Shown: positions 18,846 through 29,661, counted from the first letter of the stretch. The stretch: DNA of 64,000 nucleotides from Clostridium swellfunianum (GCF_023656515.1 NZ_JAMOFV010000006.1:4295735-4359734); one strand, 5' to 3'. Notes: a model not told the origin generated them from the letters alone. Program-made: numbers and translations.

Positions 18846-19286
18846 GTGGAAAATAATGGATGGACACCTTGTATGAACTGTATGATGATGCAAGACATGA
18901 ATATGCAGCCTATGATGCAGCAACCAATGATGGAAATGGATATGGGTGAAGAGCAGCTAAAGATGATGTATCCGAGAATATATATTAAAATAATGCCCCT
19001 TATTGCTCATCACTGCGATATGCATGAGCAGATGCATGGAACAATGCACTGCCCTGAAAAGCATCATGTAGATGAAATGTGCGATAAAATTTACAAACAA
19101 GTTGAAGAAGATTTGGATGATGACTGCGGTGATGAAGATGATGACGATGATAAGAGAATTAGACGCTATGGAAGAAGGAATGCCATTAGAGATTTAATAG
19201 GTGTACTTCTCCTTGGTGAACTAATTGGCAGAAGGCGCAGAAGGAGAAGAAGACCTAGACCAAGACCTCATTATGACTGGTATTAA
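18846..19286 (+). CDS. Met/His-rich, acidic, poly-Arg protein (possible spore coat type)
   Basis: This 146-residue protein has a GTG start behind a perfect GGAGG. Four zones of unusual composition follow one another. The N-terminus (1-35) is rich in Met and Gln (MMMQDMNMQPMMQQPMM). A conserved-looking MYPRIYIKIMPLIAHHCD segment has scattered His and Cys (to ~80). A run of Asp/Glu follows (~88-102). The C-terminal tail has eight consecutive Arg, then PRPRP and HYDWY. The function is unknown. YPxIY-type segments and low-complexity charge blocks recall clostridial spore-coat or morphogenetic proteins (inference). A CATAATTA element upstream is a weak candidate sporulation -10. Confidence 0.8.
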   Translation: MENNGWTPCMNCMMMQDMNMQPMMQQPMMEMDMGEEQLKMMYPRIYIKIMPLIAHHCDMHEQMHGTMHCPEKHHVDEMCDKIYKQVEEDLDDDCGDEDDDDDKRIRRYGRRNAIRDLIGVLLLGELIGRRRRRRRRPRPRPHYDWY

Positions 19287-19294
19287 TCAAATGT

Positions 19295-19338
19295 AAAACA
19301 AGGATATATAAAGCTTAAGCTTTATATATCCTTGTTTT
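19295..19338. terminator. Perfect 20-bp stem bidirectional terminator
   Basis: A 20-bp perfect inverted repeat (19295-19314 with 19319-19338) encloses the loop TTAA. The stem begins with AAAA and ends with TTTT, so it terminates in either direction. It ends the Met/Arg-rich gene. Confidence 0.9.
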
Positions 19339-19378
19339 ATTATCAAAATAATTTTAAAACCCGCATGGATTCTATAAA

Positions 19379-19431
19379 TGGTTATATGGCTAAATGGTTA
19401 CATGGTTATACATTCATATGATTAAATGGCC
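19379..19431. repeat. Short ATGGTTA-type degenerate tandem repeat
   Basis: About six imperfect copies of ATGGTTAY/ATGGCTAA-like units occur in 53 bp. They overlap the last six codons of the YaiI/YqxD-family gene. This is a local low-complexity expansion; no function is evident. Confidence 0.55.
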
Positions 19432-19860
19432 TTGTTTTATAAGCTTAAGCAAGTTGGTATAAAGCCTCTCGTCATCTTCCTTGCTTCTTTTCTTTGGATT
19501 GGAGGTCTTGCCTCCTCCTCTTCTAACCTTTGCAGAAATGTGTCTTTCAAAAAGAAGCTTATCAATATTATCATTAGTATAAATATAGCCCTTAGGACTT
19601 ATTGCAAAAGCTTTTTTCCCAAGTACCATAGCAGCAACCCCAAAGTCCTGGCTTACTACTATGTCATTTTGCTTGGCTTCATTAGCAACAGCCATATCAA
19701 CGCTTTGAAACCCACTATCCATATACTTTATAATTGAGTAATCACTATTCAGAACATGGTTTATATCGCAATACATTATAATCTCAAGCCCGTGCTCTTT
19801 TCCCAGTTTTTCTATAATATCTTTGCCTGGACATGCGTCAGCATCTACTATAATCCTCAT
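19414..19860 (-). CDS. YaiI/YqxD family (UPF0178) protein
   Basis: This 148-residue protein begins [14 protein letters not shown], the invariant signature of the family. It also has VDMAVANEA, NDIVVSQDFGVAAMVL, ISPKGYIYT and RRGGGKTSNPKKR. The fold is NYN/PIN-like with conserved Asp residues that suggest a metal-dependent nuclease; the biological role is unknown. Its ATG shares an A with the pgi stop (TAATG), so it is translationally coupled to pgi. The C-terminus runs into a degenerate ATGGTTA repeat. Confidence 0.92.
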   Translation of the reverse strand: MRIIVDADACPGKDIIEKLGKEHGLEIIMYCDINHVLNSDYSIIKYMDSGFQSVDMAVANEAKQNDIVVSQDFGVAAMVLGKKAFAISPKGYIYTNDNIDKLLFERHISAKVRRGGGKTSNPKKRSKEDDERLYTNLLKLIKQGHLII

Positions 19861-21209
19861 TATAATCTCTTTTCAAGTTCAGCCTTCATGTCTTCAAATC
19901 CAGGTTTTCCAAGTAAAGCAAACATATTTTTCTTATATGCTTCAACTCCTGGCTGATCAAATGGGTTTACTCCATTTATGTATCCGCTTATCCCACAAGC
20001 TTTTTCGAAGAAGTAAACAGCATAGCCAAAATGATATGGTGTTAATTCTGGAAGGTTAACTATTATGTTTGGAACTCCTCCATCATTATGTGCAAGCACT
20101 GTACCTTGGAAAGCCTTCTTGTTTACAAAATCCATAGTTTTTCCTGCTAAGAAGTTTAATCCATCTATATTTTCAGCACTCTCTTCAATAGTAACTTCTT
20201 TTTTTGCTTTTTCAACATTTATAACTGTTTCAAATATATTTCTTAGTCCTTCTTGAATATATTGTCCCATTGAGTGAAGATCTGTTGAAAAATCAACAGC
20301 TGCTGGGAATATGCCTTTATTGTCCTTGCCTTCACTTTCTCCATAAAGCTGCTTCCACCATTCATTAAAGAAGTGTAAAGCTGGCTCGTAGTTAACTAAT
20401 ATCTCTGTAACTTTACCCTTTCTATATAGTGCATTTCTAGCTGCAGCATATTTGTAGGCATCATTTTCGCTTAAATTTGGATTACTAAGATCTTGTCTTG
20501 CATCAGCAGCACCCTTCATAAGCTCTTCAATGTTAATTCCAGCAACAGCTATAGGAAGAAGTCCAACAGCAGTTAAAACTGAATATCTTCCTCCAACATC
20601 GTCTGGAATAACAAAAGTTTCGTAGCCTTCTGCATCAGCTAATGACTTTAAGGCTCCTTTTGCTTTGTCAGTTGTAGCAAATATTCTTTCCTTAGCGCCT
20701 TCCTTGCCATATTTCTTCTCAACGTAATCCTTGAAAATTCTAAAAGCAACAGCTGGCTCTGTAGTTGTACCTGATTTAGAAATAACATTAACTGATATAT
20801 CTAAGCCGTCGATAGCTTCAAGTAAATCTGTAACATATGTAGAACTTATGTTGTTTCCAACAAAGAATATTTGAGGTGTTCCTCTTTTAGCTTTTGGAAG
20901 ATTGTTATAAAAGCTATGTGAAAGGCTTTCTATTGCAGCTCTTGCTCCAAGATAAGAACCACCGATACCTATAACTATAAGAATATCTGAATTGTTTTTT
21001 ATTTTTTCAGCTGCCTTTTGAATTCTTGAAAATTCATCTTTATCATAATTTACAGGAAGGTCAACCCATCCTAAAAAGTCACTTCCAGCTCCAGTTCCAT
21101 TATGAAGCATATTATGAGCTTCAGTTACCATTGGCTGTAAGTATGAAACTTCATTATCGTTTAAAAATGGTTTAACCTTGCTTAAATCCAAGCTTAATTT
21201 ATTTGACAT
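19860..21209 (-). CDS. pgi: Glucose-6-phosphate isomerase
   Basis: This 449-residue cytoplasmic enzyme interconverts glucose-6-P and fructose-6-P in glycolysis and gluconeogenesis. The SIS-type core is clear: [30 protein letters not shown], and [15 protein letters not shown]. The PGI signature near the C-terminus ([15 protein letters not shown], in part) includes the catalytic region. The Gram-positive short form (~450 residues) fits. AAGGAGG precedes the ATG. It is followed by the coupled YaiI/YqxD-family gene. Confidence 0.98.
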   Translation of the reverse strand: MSNKLSLDLSKVKPFLNDNEVSYLQPMVTEAHNMLHNGTGAGSDFLGWVDLPVNYDKDEFSRIQKAAEKIKNNSDILIVIGIGGSYLGARAAIESLSHSFYNNLPKAKRGTPQIFFVGNNISSTYVTDLLEAIDGLDISVNVISKSGTTTEPAVAFRIFKDYVEKKYGKEGAKERIFATTDKAKGALKSLADAEGYETFVIPDDVGGRYSVLTAVGLLPIAVAGINIEELMKGAADARQDLSNPNLSENDAYKYAAARNALYRKGKVTEILVNYEPALHFFNEWWKQLYGESEGKDNKGIFPAAVDFSTDLHSMGQYIQEGLRNIFETVINVEKAKKEVTIEESAENIDGLNFLAGKTMDFVNKKAFQGTVLAHNDGGVPNIIVNLPELTPYHFGYAVYFFEKACGISGYINGVNPFDQPGVEAYKKNMFALLGKPGFEDMKAELEKRL

Positions 21210-21332
21210 AGTGAACCTCCTTATATAAATAAAATATCTAACATTTTGAATTGCTATAGTTTTAACCTAAATGAAATTTTATCCTATTAAAGTAAATAAA
21301 TCAATATTTATTAAAAAGTTGCCCAATATATT

Positions 21333-21438
21333 CTATAGGATTTTAACTATGAAATTAAACTTATACATGCCATAAAATAGGCATCTTTAAGCCTTTTTAG
21401 GGCATGTGTAAGTTAATAGTTGAATTTAAAACCCTATA
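21333..21438 (+). repeat. Dispersed 105-bp near-palindromic element, copy 1
   Basis: The element starts CTATAGGATTTTAA and ends TTTAAAACCCTATA, so its ends are inverted repeats. Inside, CTTATACATGCC pairs with GGGCATGTGTAAG, and at the centre AGGC pairs with GCCT, so the whole can fold into one long hairpin. A second copy with about ten differences lies at 36960-37064 in opposite orientation. No ORF is present; a MITE-like or REP-like element is the inference. Confidence 0.85.
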
Positions 21439-21486
21439 TGTAGGTTTAATTTTTACATATGATTTAGTTTCTGCTGCGCATCTTTG

Positions 21487-21527
21487 ATTTATACAAAACA
21501 GCACTCCCAAGGTTATGGAAGTGCTGC
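21487..21527 (-). terminator. Intrinsic terminator of guaA
   Basis: CAGCACT/AGTGCTG (with inner CC/GG pairs) form a hairpin 15 bp after the guaA stop. TTTTGTATAAAT follows on the minus strand. Confidence 0.85.
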
Positions 21528-21541
21528 AAAATTTTAAAATA

Positions 21542-23071
21542 TTATTCCCACTCAATAGTTGAAGGTGGCTTTGAAGTTATGTCATAAACAATACGATTTA
21601 CTCCCTTAACCTCGTTAACTATTCTTCGAGAAACCTTATCTAACACCTCATATGGTATTCTAGCCCAATCTGAAGTCATTCCATCGGAGCTTGTAACTGC
21701 TCTAAGTGCTATTGTATGAGAATAGGTTCTCTCATCTCCCATTACTCCTACTGACTGAATATTAGGAAGGCAGGCAAAGTACTGCCAAATCTTGCCCTCA
21801 AGTCCGTTTAAAGCTACTTCTTCTCTAAATATAGCATCCGCCTCTCTAACAATATGAAGCTTTTCTTCTGTAACTTCTCCTAAAACTCTTATTGCTAAGC
21901 CTGGGCCTGGGAATGGCTGTCTCCATACTAAGTTATGTGGAATTCCAAGCTCTTCTCCAACTCTTCTAACCTCATCCTTGAATAATTCCCTTAGAGGCTC
22001 GATAAGTGATAAATTCATGTCTTCTGGAAGACCACCTACATTGTGGTGGCTTTTAATAACTGCTGAGGTTCCAGTACCGCTTTCAACTACATCAGGATAT
22101 ATAGTTCCCTGAACAAGAAAATCTATCTGACCAAGCTTATTAGATTCTTCCTCAAACACTCTTATAAACTCTTCACCAATTATCTTTCTCTTTCTCTCAG
22201 GATCGCTAACGCCTTTAAGCTTTCCCAAAAATCTTTCTTGTGCATTAACTCTTATGAGGTTCATATCAAATTGTTTTCTAAAAATCTCTTCAACTTGATC
22301 ACCCTCATCTTTTCTTAAAAGACCGTGATCAACAAATACGCAAGTGAGCTGCTTACCTATTGCTTTGTGTACCATAACTGCAGCAACGGAGGAATCTACT
22401 CCACCAGATAAAGCGCAAAGCACTTTTCTATCTCCAACTAGTTCTTTTATAGCTGCAATTTTTTCTTCAGCAAAGGAAGCCATAGACCAATCGCCTTCAA
22501 CCTTGCAGATATTATATAAAAAGTTTTTAATCATTTCCTGACCAAAAGGAGTGTGCTCAACTTCTGGATGGAACTGAACTCCGTACAGTTTTCTTTCATC
22601 ATTGGCCATAGCAGCTATCTCACAGCCTTCTGTACTTGCAATCAACTTAAAGCCTTCTGGAAGAGTTGATACATAATCCGTATGGCTCATCCAGCAGCTT
22701 TCTTTTTCCGATAAACCACTGAATAAATCATTATTATTTAAAGCAATTTCAGTCTTTCCGTACTCTCTTACTTTTGCGCTCTTAACCTCTCCACCTAAGG
22801 AGTAAGTCATAAGCTGATGTCCATAGCAAATGCCTAATACCGGAACATTTAAATTGAAGACTTCCTTATCAATTCTAGGTGCTCCTTCTTCATATACACT
22901 GTTTGGACCACCAGTAAATATTATTCCTTTTGGATTTTTTTCCTTTATCTTATCTAAAGTATAAGTATATGGAATGATCTCGCAGTATACTCCACACTCT
23001 CTTACTCTTCTTGCTATAAGTTGATTGTATTGACCGCCAAAGTCAACTATTAAAATCATTTCTTTATTCAT
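21542..23071 (-). CDS. guaA: GMP synthase (glutamine-hydrolysing)
   Basis: This 509-residue enzyme aminates XMP to GMP with glutamine and ATP. The N-terminal class I amidotransferase has [17 protein letters not shown] (nucleophile Cys82) and QFHPEVEHT. The ATP pyrophosphatase domain carries the P-loop [10 protein letters not shown], and the C-terminal dimerisation domain ends with KPPSTIEWE. It lies downstream of guaB on the same strand across a 131-bp gap with no clear terminator, so co-transcription from the guanine-riboswitch-controlled guaB promoter is likely. Confidence 0.98.
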   Translation of the reverse strand: MNKEMILIVDFGGQYNQLIARRVRECGVYCEIIPYTYTLDKIKEKNPKGIIFTGGPNSVYEEGAPRIDKEVFNLNVPVLGICYGHQLMTYSLGGEVKSAKVREYGKTEIALNNNDLFSGLSEKESCWMSHTDYVSTLPEGFKLIASTEGCEIAAMANDERKLYGVQFHPEVEHTPFGQEMIKNFLYNICKVEGDWSMASFAEEKIAAIKELVGDRKVLCALSGGVDSSVAAVMVHKAIGKQLTCVFVDHGLLRKDEGDQVEEIFRKQFDMNLIRVNAQERFLGKLKGVSDPERKRKIIGEEFIRVFEEESNKLGQIDFLVQGTIYPDVVESGTGTSAVIKSHHNVGGLPEDMNLSLIEPLRELFKDEVRRVGEELGIPHNLVWRQPFPGPGLAIRVLGEVTEEKLHIVREADAIFREEVALNGLEGKIWQYFACLPNIQSVGVMGDERTYSHTIALRAVTSSDGMTSDWARIPYEVLDKVSRRIVNEVKGVNRIVYDITSKPPSTIEWE

Positions 23072-23129
23072 TGCTTCCTCCTGTAGTATAAAGTTGCCAC
23101 AGCCCTGCTGCTCTAGCTGTCAGCTCTAT

Positions 23130-23145
23130 AAAAAGTTAACTTTTT
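23130..23145. repeat. Perfect AAAAAGTTAACTTTTT palindrome
   Basis: This is a 16-bp perfect palindrome in the guaB-guaA gap, about 60 bp upstream of guaA. Related AAAAGTTAAC elements occur at 41370, 58547 and in the 9564 terminator loop, again upstream of minus-strand genes. The function is unknown. Confidence 0.6.
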
Positions 23146-23202
23146 AAATTTTTATATTCTTAACTTGTTGCTTGTAATAAAATTCTTAATGCACAGTATA
23201 AA

Positions 23203-24824
<1,622 letters not shown>

Positions 24825-24849
24825 AAAAATGCAATATTTAATTTATTTA

Positions 24850-24878
24850 ATTGTAATGAATGATTTTAATTTTGTCAA
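24850..24878 (-). promoter_or_regulatory. Sigma-A promoter of guaB(-guaA)
   Basis: TTGACA (24873-24878) and TACAAT (24850-24855) have exactly 17 bp between them on the minus strand. The -35 overlaps the stop codon of the prepilin peptidase gene. Transcription would start just upstream of the guanine aptamer. Confidence 0.88.
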
Positions 24879-25636
24879 CTAAGAAATGATAAGTACCAAT
24901 TTATAATTTTATTTCCAAACATCATTACAATTATAGCTGATATAGCTATAAATGGTCCAAATGGAATGTAATCCTTTTTTGACTTAACTTTGGTTATAAT
25001 TAATAACGCTCCTATAGCTCCTCCTAAAACGAATGAAAGAAAAAGCAGTAAGATAGTGCTGTAAAAGCCAAGATATAATCCACATAAAAGGCATATCTCC
25101 ACATCTCCCCAGCCCATTCCCCTAGTTAATAGTATTATTAGCGAAATAACTCCGCCACCGAGTACAGCTCCTAAAAGAGAAGTTTTTATACCATATCCTA
25201 GGTATCCACCTATAGCAACAAATATTATTCCGATAATTATAGCTGACATTGTAGTCTTAGTATACACATCTGTAGTGTCGTAATCTATCATTCCTATTAC
25301 TATTAGAAAACAAGAAAGCACCGCATACTTGATGAACTCAAAGCCTAATCCATATTCTGCATATAACTTTAAAAATATTATTGCTGTAGTTAATTCTATA
25401 ATTGCGTATCGTGGTGAAATCCTTTCTCCGCAGTATCTGCATTTTCCTCTAAGAAATATGTAACTTAATACCGGTATTAAATCTAAAGGCTTAAGTCTAG
25501 TATTGCAGCTTGTACAATGAGAAGGCGGAAAGGCTACTGATTCCTCCCTTGGAATTCTATAGATACATACATTAAAAAAGCTTCCAAGAAGCAAACCTAT
25601 TATAAACACATATGAAGCTATAAACATACTAACCAA
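24875..25636 (-). CDS. pilD: Prepilin peptidase (PilD/ComC type)
   Basis: This 253-residue polytopic membrane aspartyl protease cleaves the leader of type IV prepilins and N-methylates the new N-terminus. The N-terminal methylase region has GSFFNVCIYRIPREES and the two CxxC pairs (CTSC, CRYC). The A24 peptidase acids lie in IDYDTTD and GWGD. About seven to eight membrane helices are visible. The start is TTG with AGGAGG 11 nt upstream; the ATG three codons in is the alternative. It is divergent from the minor pilin genes it presumably processes. Confidence 0.94.
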   Translation of the reverse strand: MVSMFIASYVFIIGLLLGSFFNVCIYRIPREESVAFPPSHCTSCNTRLKPLDLIPVLSYIFLRGKCRYCGERISPRYAIIELTTAIIFLKLYAEYGLGFEFIKYAVLSCFLIVIGMIDYDTTDVYTKTTMSAIIIGIIFVAIGGYLGYGIKTSLLGAVLGGGVISLIILLTRGMGWGDVEICLLCGLYLGFYSTILLLFLSFVLGGAIGALLIITKVKSKKDYIPFGPFIAISAIIVMMFGNKIINWYLSFLS

Positions 25637-25768
25637 AATTAAGTGTACCTCCTTTTAGGTGGCGCTATATATCACCAACACTATACAAATTATACCATAT
25701 TGTTGCATTTTCACTCAATTAAATTGCTATTATTGAGTAAATAATATATCAATCTTCTTTTACTGATA

Positions 25769-25797
25769 TTGGAATATACTTGCAAATATGATATCAT
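25769..25797 (+). promoter_or_regulatory. Sigma-A-like promoter of minor pilin operon
   Basis: TTGGAA (25769-25774) and TATCAT (25792-25797) are separated by 17 bp. The predicted start lies inside the hairpin region that follows directly. Confidence 0.6.
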
Positions 25798-25835
25798 ATT
25801 TCAATAGAGAACTATTGAAATTAATACAATTTCAA
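25798..25835 (+). promoter_or_regulatory. Mutually exclusive hairpins at the minor pilin start site
   Basis: ATTTCAATAG (25798-25807) and CTATTGAAAT (25812-25821) form a perfect 10-bp stem with loop AGAA. The right arm can instead pair with a downstream AATTTCAA (to 25835), since TTGAAATT/AATTTCAA is also a perfect stem. The arms therefore compete, as in an operator with three half-sites or a leader switch. Confidence 0.6.
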
Positions 25836-25865
25836 TAATAAGTACTAGTTTATGGGAGTGATTTT

Positions 25866-26822
25866 ATGGGGGTTAAAAAGAAAAAAGGGGCTGCTCTTGT
25901 GATGGTTATATTAGTTATGGCTGTTATGGCGATACTAGGGACAAGCATACTTAATGTTAGTCTTGCTCAAGCAAAAGAAGCATCTCAGGAGGAGAAAAAA
26001 ATGCAAGCTTATTATCTTGCCCGTTCAGGGGCTGAAGCTGCATTAAGTGCTTGGGAAAATCCAAACCCTTCATCCTCAGGAAAGCCAGAAGGGATAGCTC
26101 AAACTGTTTATTTAAACAGTTCAAATCAGTTTGTATCTACTATGCCCGAAGGTATAGTTCGTAAATTTGATGTATCTGTCAGCCAGGAAAATGGAAATAC
26201 AGTTATAAAAGCTATAGGCACTGTAGGTAATGTAGCTCAAACTGTTACAGCAACCATTACGCCAACAACAACTCAAGTTACAGTTCCAGTAGCACCATCC
26301 GAAGTACTATTGGGTCATAACCAGGGGTGGTATGACTTTAACAGCGGGCAAATTATTACAGGGTATCACAGCTTGGCTGATAAAACTAAAACTATAAAAT
26401 TTGAAGCTAAAAAAGGAAAAGGTATAAAGATTCCAAATAAAAACTCACCTTCTGTAACCTATGATGCTTACAAAATGGTGTTTACAAGTGAAGTACAAGT
26501 TCTTCATAATAGAATAACGCTTATTTCTAAAGCTATTTCCTTTAGTGGAGGAATTATCTTTTCAAATGATGGAAAAGGTGATATAAATCTTAAGGTTCCC
26601 GCTGGTCAAGGTATATCAAGACCCGAAGGAGGAATATGGGGAGTTGTGTACATTAAAGGCAAGGGTTATTACTTTCCCGACAATGTTGTTTTAAAAAATC
26701 AAAATGATATAGAAACAAAGCTTACTGAAATACCTGATACCGATAATACAGACTACATGGATAACTCTTATACAGATTCAAAAACAGAAACAGTCATAAC
26801 TAATTCAGTAATATGGAATTAG
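25866..26822 (+). CDS. PilX-like minor type IV pilus protein
   Basis: This 318-residue protein has a positively charged N-terminus, KKKKG, then a hydrophobic helix (AALVMVILVMAVMAIL). QAYYLARSGAEAAL follows at ~45-60; this is the PilX/PulK-type N-terminal signature that lacks the usual Glu5. The rest is beta-rich with no recognised domain, and the tail is Asp/Thr-rich. The ATG start has GGGAG upstream. It is first of a three-gene minor pilin operon, with the next gene 26 bp away. The role in initiation or capping of pilus assembly is inferred from the family. Confidence 0.82.
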   Translation: MGVKKKKGAALVMVILVMAVMAILGTSILNVSLAQAKEASQEEKKMQAYYLARSGAEAALSAWENPNPSSSGKPEGIAQTVYLNSSNQFVSTMPEGIVRKFDVSVSQENGNTVIKAIGTVGNVAQTVTATITPTTTQVTVPVAPSEVLLGHNQGWYDFNSGQIITGYHSLADKTKTIKFEAKKGKGIKIPNKNSPSVTYDAYKMVFTSEVQVLHNRITLISKAISFSGGIIFSNDGKGDINLKVPAGQGISRPEGGIWGVVYIKGKGYYFPDNVVLKNQNDIETKLTEIPDTDNTDYMDNSYTDSKTETVITNSVIWN

Positions 26823-26848
26823 GCTTTATTGAAGGAGGCCTCAAATTT

Positions 26849-27217
26849 ATGCTTTATAAAAAGAATAGATTTAATTGCACTGATAAAAAGATAAAGTCTC
26901 GAACCCAAAAGGGGTTAACTTTAATAGAAATAGTTATTTCTATAGGGATATTAGGCATAATTAGCGTAGCCTTTTTATCTATGTTTTCTACTAGTTTATC
27001 TGAAATATTCAAATCAGGACGAGCTAGCACGTCGCACTATGAAGCACAATATAAAATGGAGAATAGTATTTCTGAAAAACCAATTAGCGGAACCCCAAGC
27101 ACTACTGTTCAGCTCAAATTTGGTGATAAATCATACCAAGTAACTGGCAGAACCGTTGATATTGACTATAGCTCAGGTAATCAAACAAAAAAACTAACCT
27201 CTTTCACTGTAGATTAA
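26849..27217 (+). CDS. Type IV minor prepilin (PilV/PulI-like)
   Basis: This 122-residue prepilin has an N-methylation motif, KG|LTLIEIVISIGILGII, with Glu5 after the cleavage Gly22. The 22-residue basic leader is long for a type IVa pilin. The C-terminal ~75 residues form a small beta domain. The chosen ATG follows GAAGGAGG; the open frame begins 12 codons earlier, overlapping the previous gene. It is expected to be processed by the nearby prepilin peptidase. Confidence 0.88.
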   Translation: MLYKKNRFNCTDKKIKSRTQKGLTLIEIVISIGILGIISVAFLSMFSTSLSEIFKSGRASTSHYEAQYKMENSISEKPISGTPSTTVQLKFGDKSYQVTGRTVDIDYSSGNQTKKLTSFTVD

Positions 27218-27246
27218 AATAAAAAACAAAAGAAGGTGTATGTTGC

Positions 27247-28365
27247 TTGCTTATTAAACGCAATATTGCGTCGATAAAAAATTCAGGAATTACGCTTATA
27301 GAATTAATAATCACCTTGGCCATAGTTTCGCTAGTAATTGCTATGACTTTTTCTATGAATATATTCGCCAATAATACTTTCAGCAAGGGAATTAAAAAAT
27401 CAGACGTTCAATCTACCTTAAGACTAGCCGCTGATTATGTAACAAAGCAGCTTAGATTTAGCGGAGAGGTTGAGTTATTACCTGCTAAACCAGCTGATTT
27501 AGATTCCGATACAGAGTATATTTACATAGATTCTTCAACTGGTTCTTTAATTCACTATTCAAATGGAGTTTATAAAACAATTATTAATTCTTCTGGCGGA
27601 ATATCAACAAACATAGAATTTCAGCAGCAAGACCACCAAACTGTTTATTTTAAAATAAGCAGCACACTAAAAGGCGAAGATTTTTCTGTCGATAGTTCTG
27701 TTATAGCACTTAATCTTGGCAATAACATAATTCAAGGTTTAAGCCCCTCATATGCAATAAGCTTTACTAAAGAGCAGCCTGCAGCATTTATACCTGTAAC
27801 ATCGGTAAATATTTCAGCCCCATCTTCGACTATACCAACTGGTGGTGGAACCCTTCAGCTTTCGAGTTCTGTGAATCCTTTAGAGGCTTCCATTAAAACT
27901 GTAACTTGGTCGGTAAATAATACTTCAGTAGCAACCATTGATAAAGATAGCGGCTTGCTAAAAACAACCGCCTCTGCTGCTAGCGGAATACCAATAGTTG
28001 TCACTGCAGCTGCAAATGATGGTTCAGGTAAATTGGCTACATACACTGTAACCACAGCTTCACCTAGTGCTCCAACTGCAATAACAGCGTTATCAATAGT
28101 TGCAAATGATGGAACTTCTATAAAAAGGAATAAAGGAAGCCTACAGTTATCCTATAATGCTACTCCGCAGAATGTAAAGCTTAAATCCGTTGAATGGAAT
28201 GTTTTTAATGATCGCAATGCTTCAATTTCTGCCTCAGGTTTACTAAGAAGCCCTAATGGCTCTAATAAACTCACAGCAAATTCATTAAAAGTAACTCTTA
28301 AGGTTACCTCAATAGATGGAACAAGCATTTCAAAAGATATTAGTATAGCTGTTACAAACAAGTAA
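27247..28365 (+). CDS. Minor prepilin fused to two bacterial Ig-like domains
   Basis: This 372-residue protein has a 14-residue leader, then G|ITLIELIITLAIVSLVIA with Glu5 and a PilW-like segment to ~180. After it come two tandem Big_2-type Ig repeats (~187-277 and ~278-372). Each has L.L......P......V.W......A.I...G.L pattern and Ala/Thr/Val-rich strands. Ig extensions on pilins are a plausible adhesin-type tip device (inference). The start is TTG with AAGGTG upstream; an overlapping ATG leads to a short dead frame. A strong terminator follows at once. Confidence 0.88.
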   Translation: MLIKRNIASIKNSGITLIELIITLAIVSLVIAMTFSMNIFANNTFSKGIKKSDVQSTLRLAADYVTKQLRFSGEVELLPAKPADLDSDTEYIYIDSSTGSLIHYSNGVYKTIINSSGGISTNIEFQQQDHQTVYFKISSTLKGEDFSVDSSVIALNLGNNIIQGLSPSYAISFTKEQPAAFIPVTSVNISAPSSTIPTGGGTLQLSSSVNPLEASIKTVTWSVNNTSVATIDKDSGLLKTTASAASGIPIVVTAAANDGSGKLATYTVTTASPSAPTAITALSIVANDGTSIKRNKGSLQLSYNATPQNVKLKSVEWNVFNDRNASISASGLLRSPNGSNKLTANSLKVTLKVTSIDGTSISKDISIAVTNK

Positions 28366-28411
28366 AACAAAGCCTGCTCGCAAAACTTTATTTACGAGCA
28401 GGCTTTGTTTT
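28364..28411. terminator. Strong bidirectional terminator between pilus operons
   Basis: A 17-bp perfect stem (28364-28380 with 28395-28411) ends in AAAA and TTTT. It separates the convergent minor-pilin and pilMNO genes. Confidence 0.95.
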
Positions 28412-28426
28412 ATTTATTTAGCAAAA

Positions 28427-29119
28427 TTATTTAAACGGGTTGTCCTTACCATAACTGCTTTGATTAAAATCATATTCATTATGCAGATTTATACCATCCT
28501 GCACATAAAGCACGCTGGCAGTTAAGGTAACGGATAATTGACCATCAACATTGCCTTGTTTAGTTACATTAACAGCACTTACATTAGTTAGCCTGCTGTT
28601 TGTTTCTAAGTTGTTTATATACTCAGTAAAACCGCTGTAATCCCCCTTAATATTAATAATTACCGGAACAGCCATAATACTTATCCCTGAAGCTTGTGTT
28701 TCTTTCTTTTGCTCGCTGCCTGCCTGATTGCTAGTAGTTGGTGTATTTTTCAAAGTCCCTTCACCTGCTTCATATTTCACTCCATTACCCATAGTAAGAC
28801 CAACTAAGGTAACCTTATTTTCCAAAGCAAGCTTATTTAGCTCTCTCATAACCTCAGCATTCATATCACTCTTAGGCATGAGCTTTATGTACTTATCATA
28901 TTTTTCCTTTAGTGAGACTATTTCTTCGTTCATCTTCTTATTGCTTGTATCCATAAACTTGGCTTGCAGTACCTTCTGCTCATAATTATTCACTCTATCT
29001 TGAACAGCTTTTGTTTTTATTCCTATTGGAGTTATTATATATTGGTAGTAAATATATCCTATAAGCATAATTGCAAATATGCTTAAAAGAAGCTTTTCAC
29101 TTTTACTTAAGTTCTTCAT
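28427..29119 (-). CDS. pilO: PilO-type pilus alignment protein
   Basis: This 230-residue bitopic inner-face membrane protein has one N-terminal TM helix (~11-28) and a coiled coil (~38-80). A Ser/Gln-rich linker follows (~120-140), then a ferredoxin-like domain with IKGDYSGFTEYINNLE. In type IV pili PilO dimerises with PilN and links the platform to PilM. The ATG overlaps the pilN stop by 4 nt. It is last gene of the pilB-C-A-M-N-O run. Confidence 0.88.
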   Translation of the reverse strand: MKNLSKSEKLLLSIFAIMLIGYIYYQYIITPIGIKTKAVQDRVNNYEQKVLQAKFMDTSNKKMNEEIVSLKEKYDKYIKLMPKSDMNAEVMRELNKLALENKVTLVGLTMGNGVKYEAGEGTLKNTPTTSNQAGSEQKKETQASGISIMAVPVIINIKGDYSGFTEYINNLETNSRLTNVSAVNVTKQGNVDGQLSVTLTASVLYVQDGINLHNEYDFNQSSYGKDNPFK

Positions 29120-29658
29120 TTTACTTCCTCCCTTATATTAGTGATTACTAAGGTGAAAGTATAGATACCCTTTTGTTCATCTTTAATTATATTTGCAACA
29201 AGGCTATTAGTAAATTCCTTTGACTCTTGAAGATTAGCTGCAAACTCATTAATTGAGTTGTATACCTTTGCTGCTGCAGATATATTAATACTGCCCGACT
29301 TATAATCAAGAGTATTTATAACAATATCCTGTGGCATATGCTTTTCCAAGCTTTTAATAACTGGATATATGGCAGAGTTGGATTTTTGTGTTTTCTCTAC
29401 TAAATCTGCATACTGCTTGTAGGAGGTTACTTCTTTTCTAAGCTTCTCATTATCAATAATTATAAGCTTCGATTTTTCCAGAGAGCCTTTAAGGTCAGCT
29501 TCTCTTTTGTTAAGCTCGTTAAGCTTTGCATAGGGCACAATAGCAATAGCCGCTAATAATGAGAGTATAAGCAGCGCCCCGCCAACTGTTTTAAGAAGCA
29601 TTGCATCCTTTTCTCTCTTCTGCTTTATATGGTTTGGAATAAGATTAAGTTCTCTCAT
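29116..29658 (-). CDS. pilN: PilN-type pilus assembly protein
   Basis: This 180-residue protein begins with the short cytoplasmic motif MRELNLIPNHIK that PilN uses to contact PilM. A TM helix (~23-45) follows, then a coiled coil (~48-90) and a PilN fold with IVINTLDYKSGSINISAAA. It lies 3 bp after pilM and overlaps pilO (ATGA). Confidence 0.92.
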   Translation of the reverse strand: MRELNLIPNHIKQKREKDAMLLKTVGGALLILSLLAAIAIVPYAKLNELNKREADLKGSLEKSKLIIIDNEKLRKEVTSYKQYADLVEKTQKSNSAIYPVIKSLEKHMPQDIVINTLDYKSGSINISAAAKVYNSINEFAANLQESKEFTNSLVANIIKDEQKGIYTFTLVITNIREEVK

Positions 29659-29661
29659 AGC

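Larger units (their letters stand above)
21210..21541. other. 332-bp intergenic region between guaA and pgi
   Basis: No gene is visible. The region holds the dispersed near-palindromic repeat at 21333-21438 and, at its left in minus-strand terms, the guaA terminator (21487-21526). The pgi leader (21210-21332) is A/T-rich with no clear motif. Confidence 0.7.
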
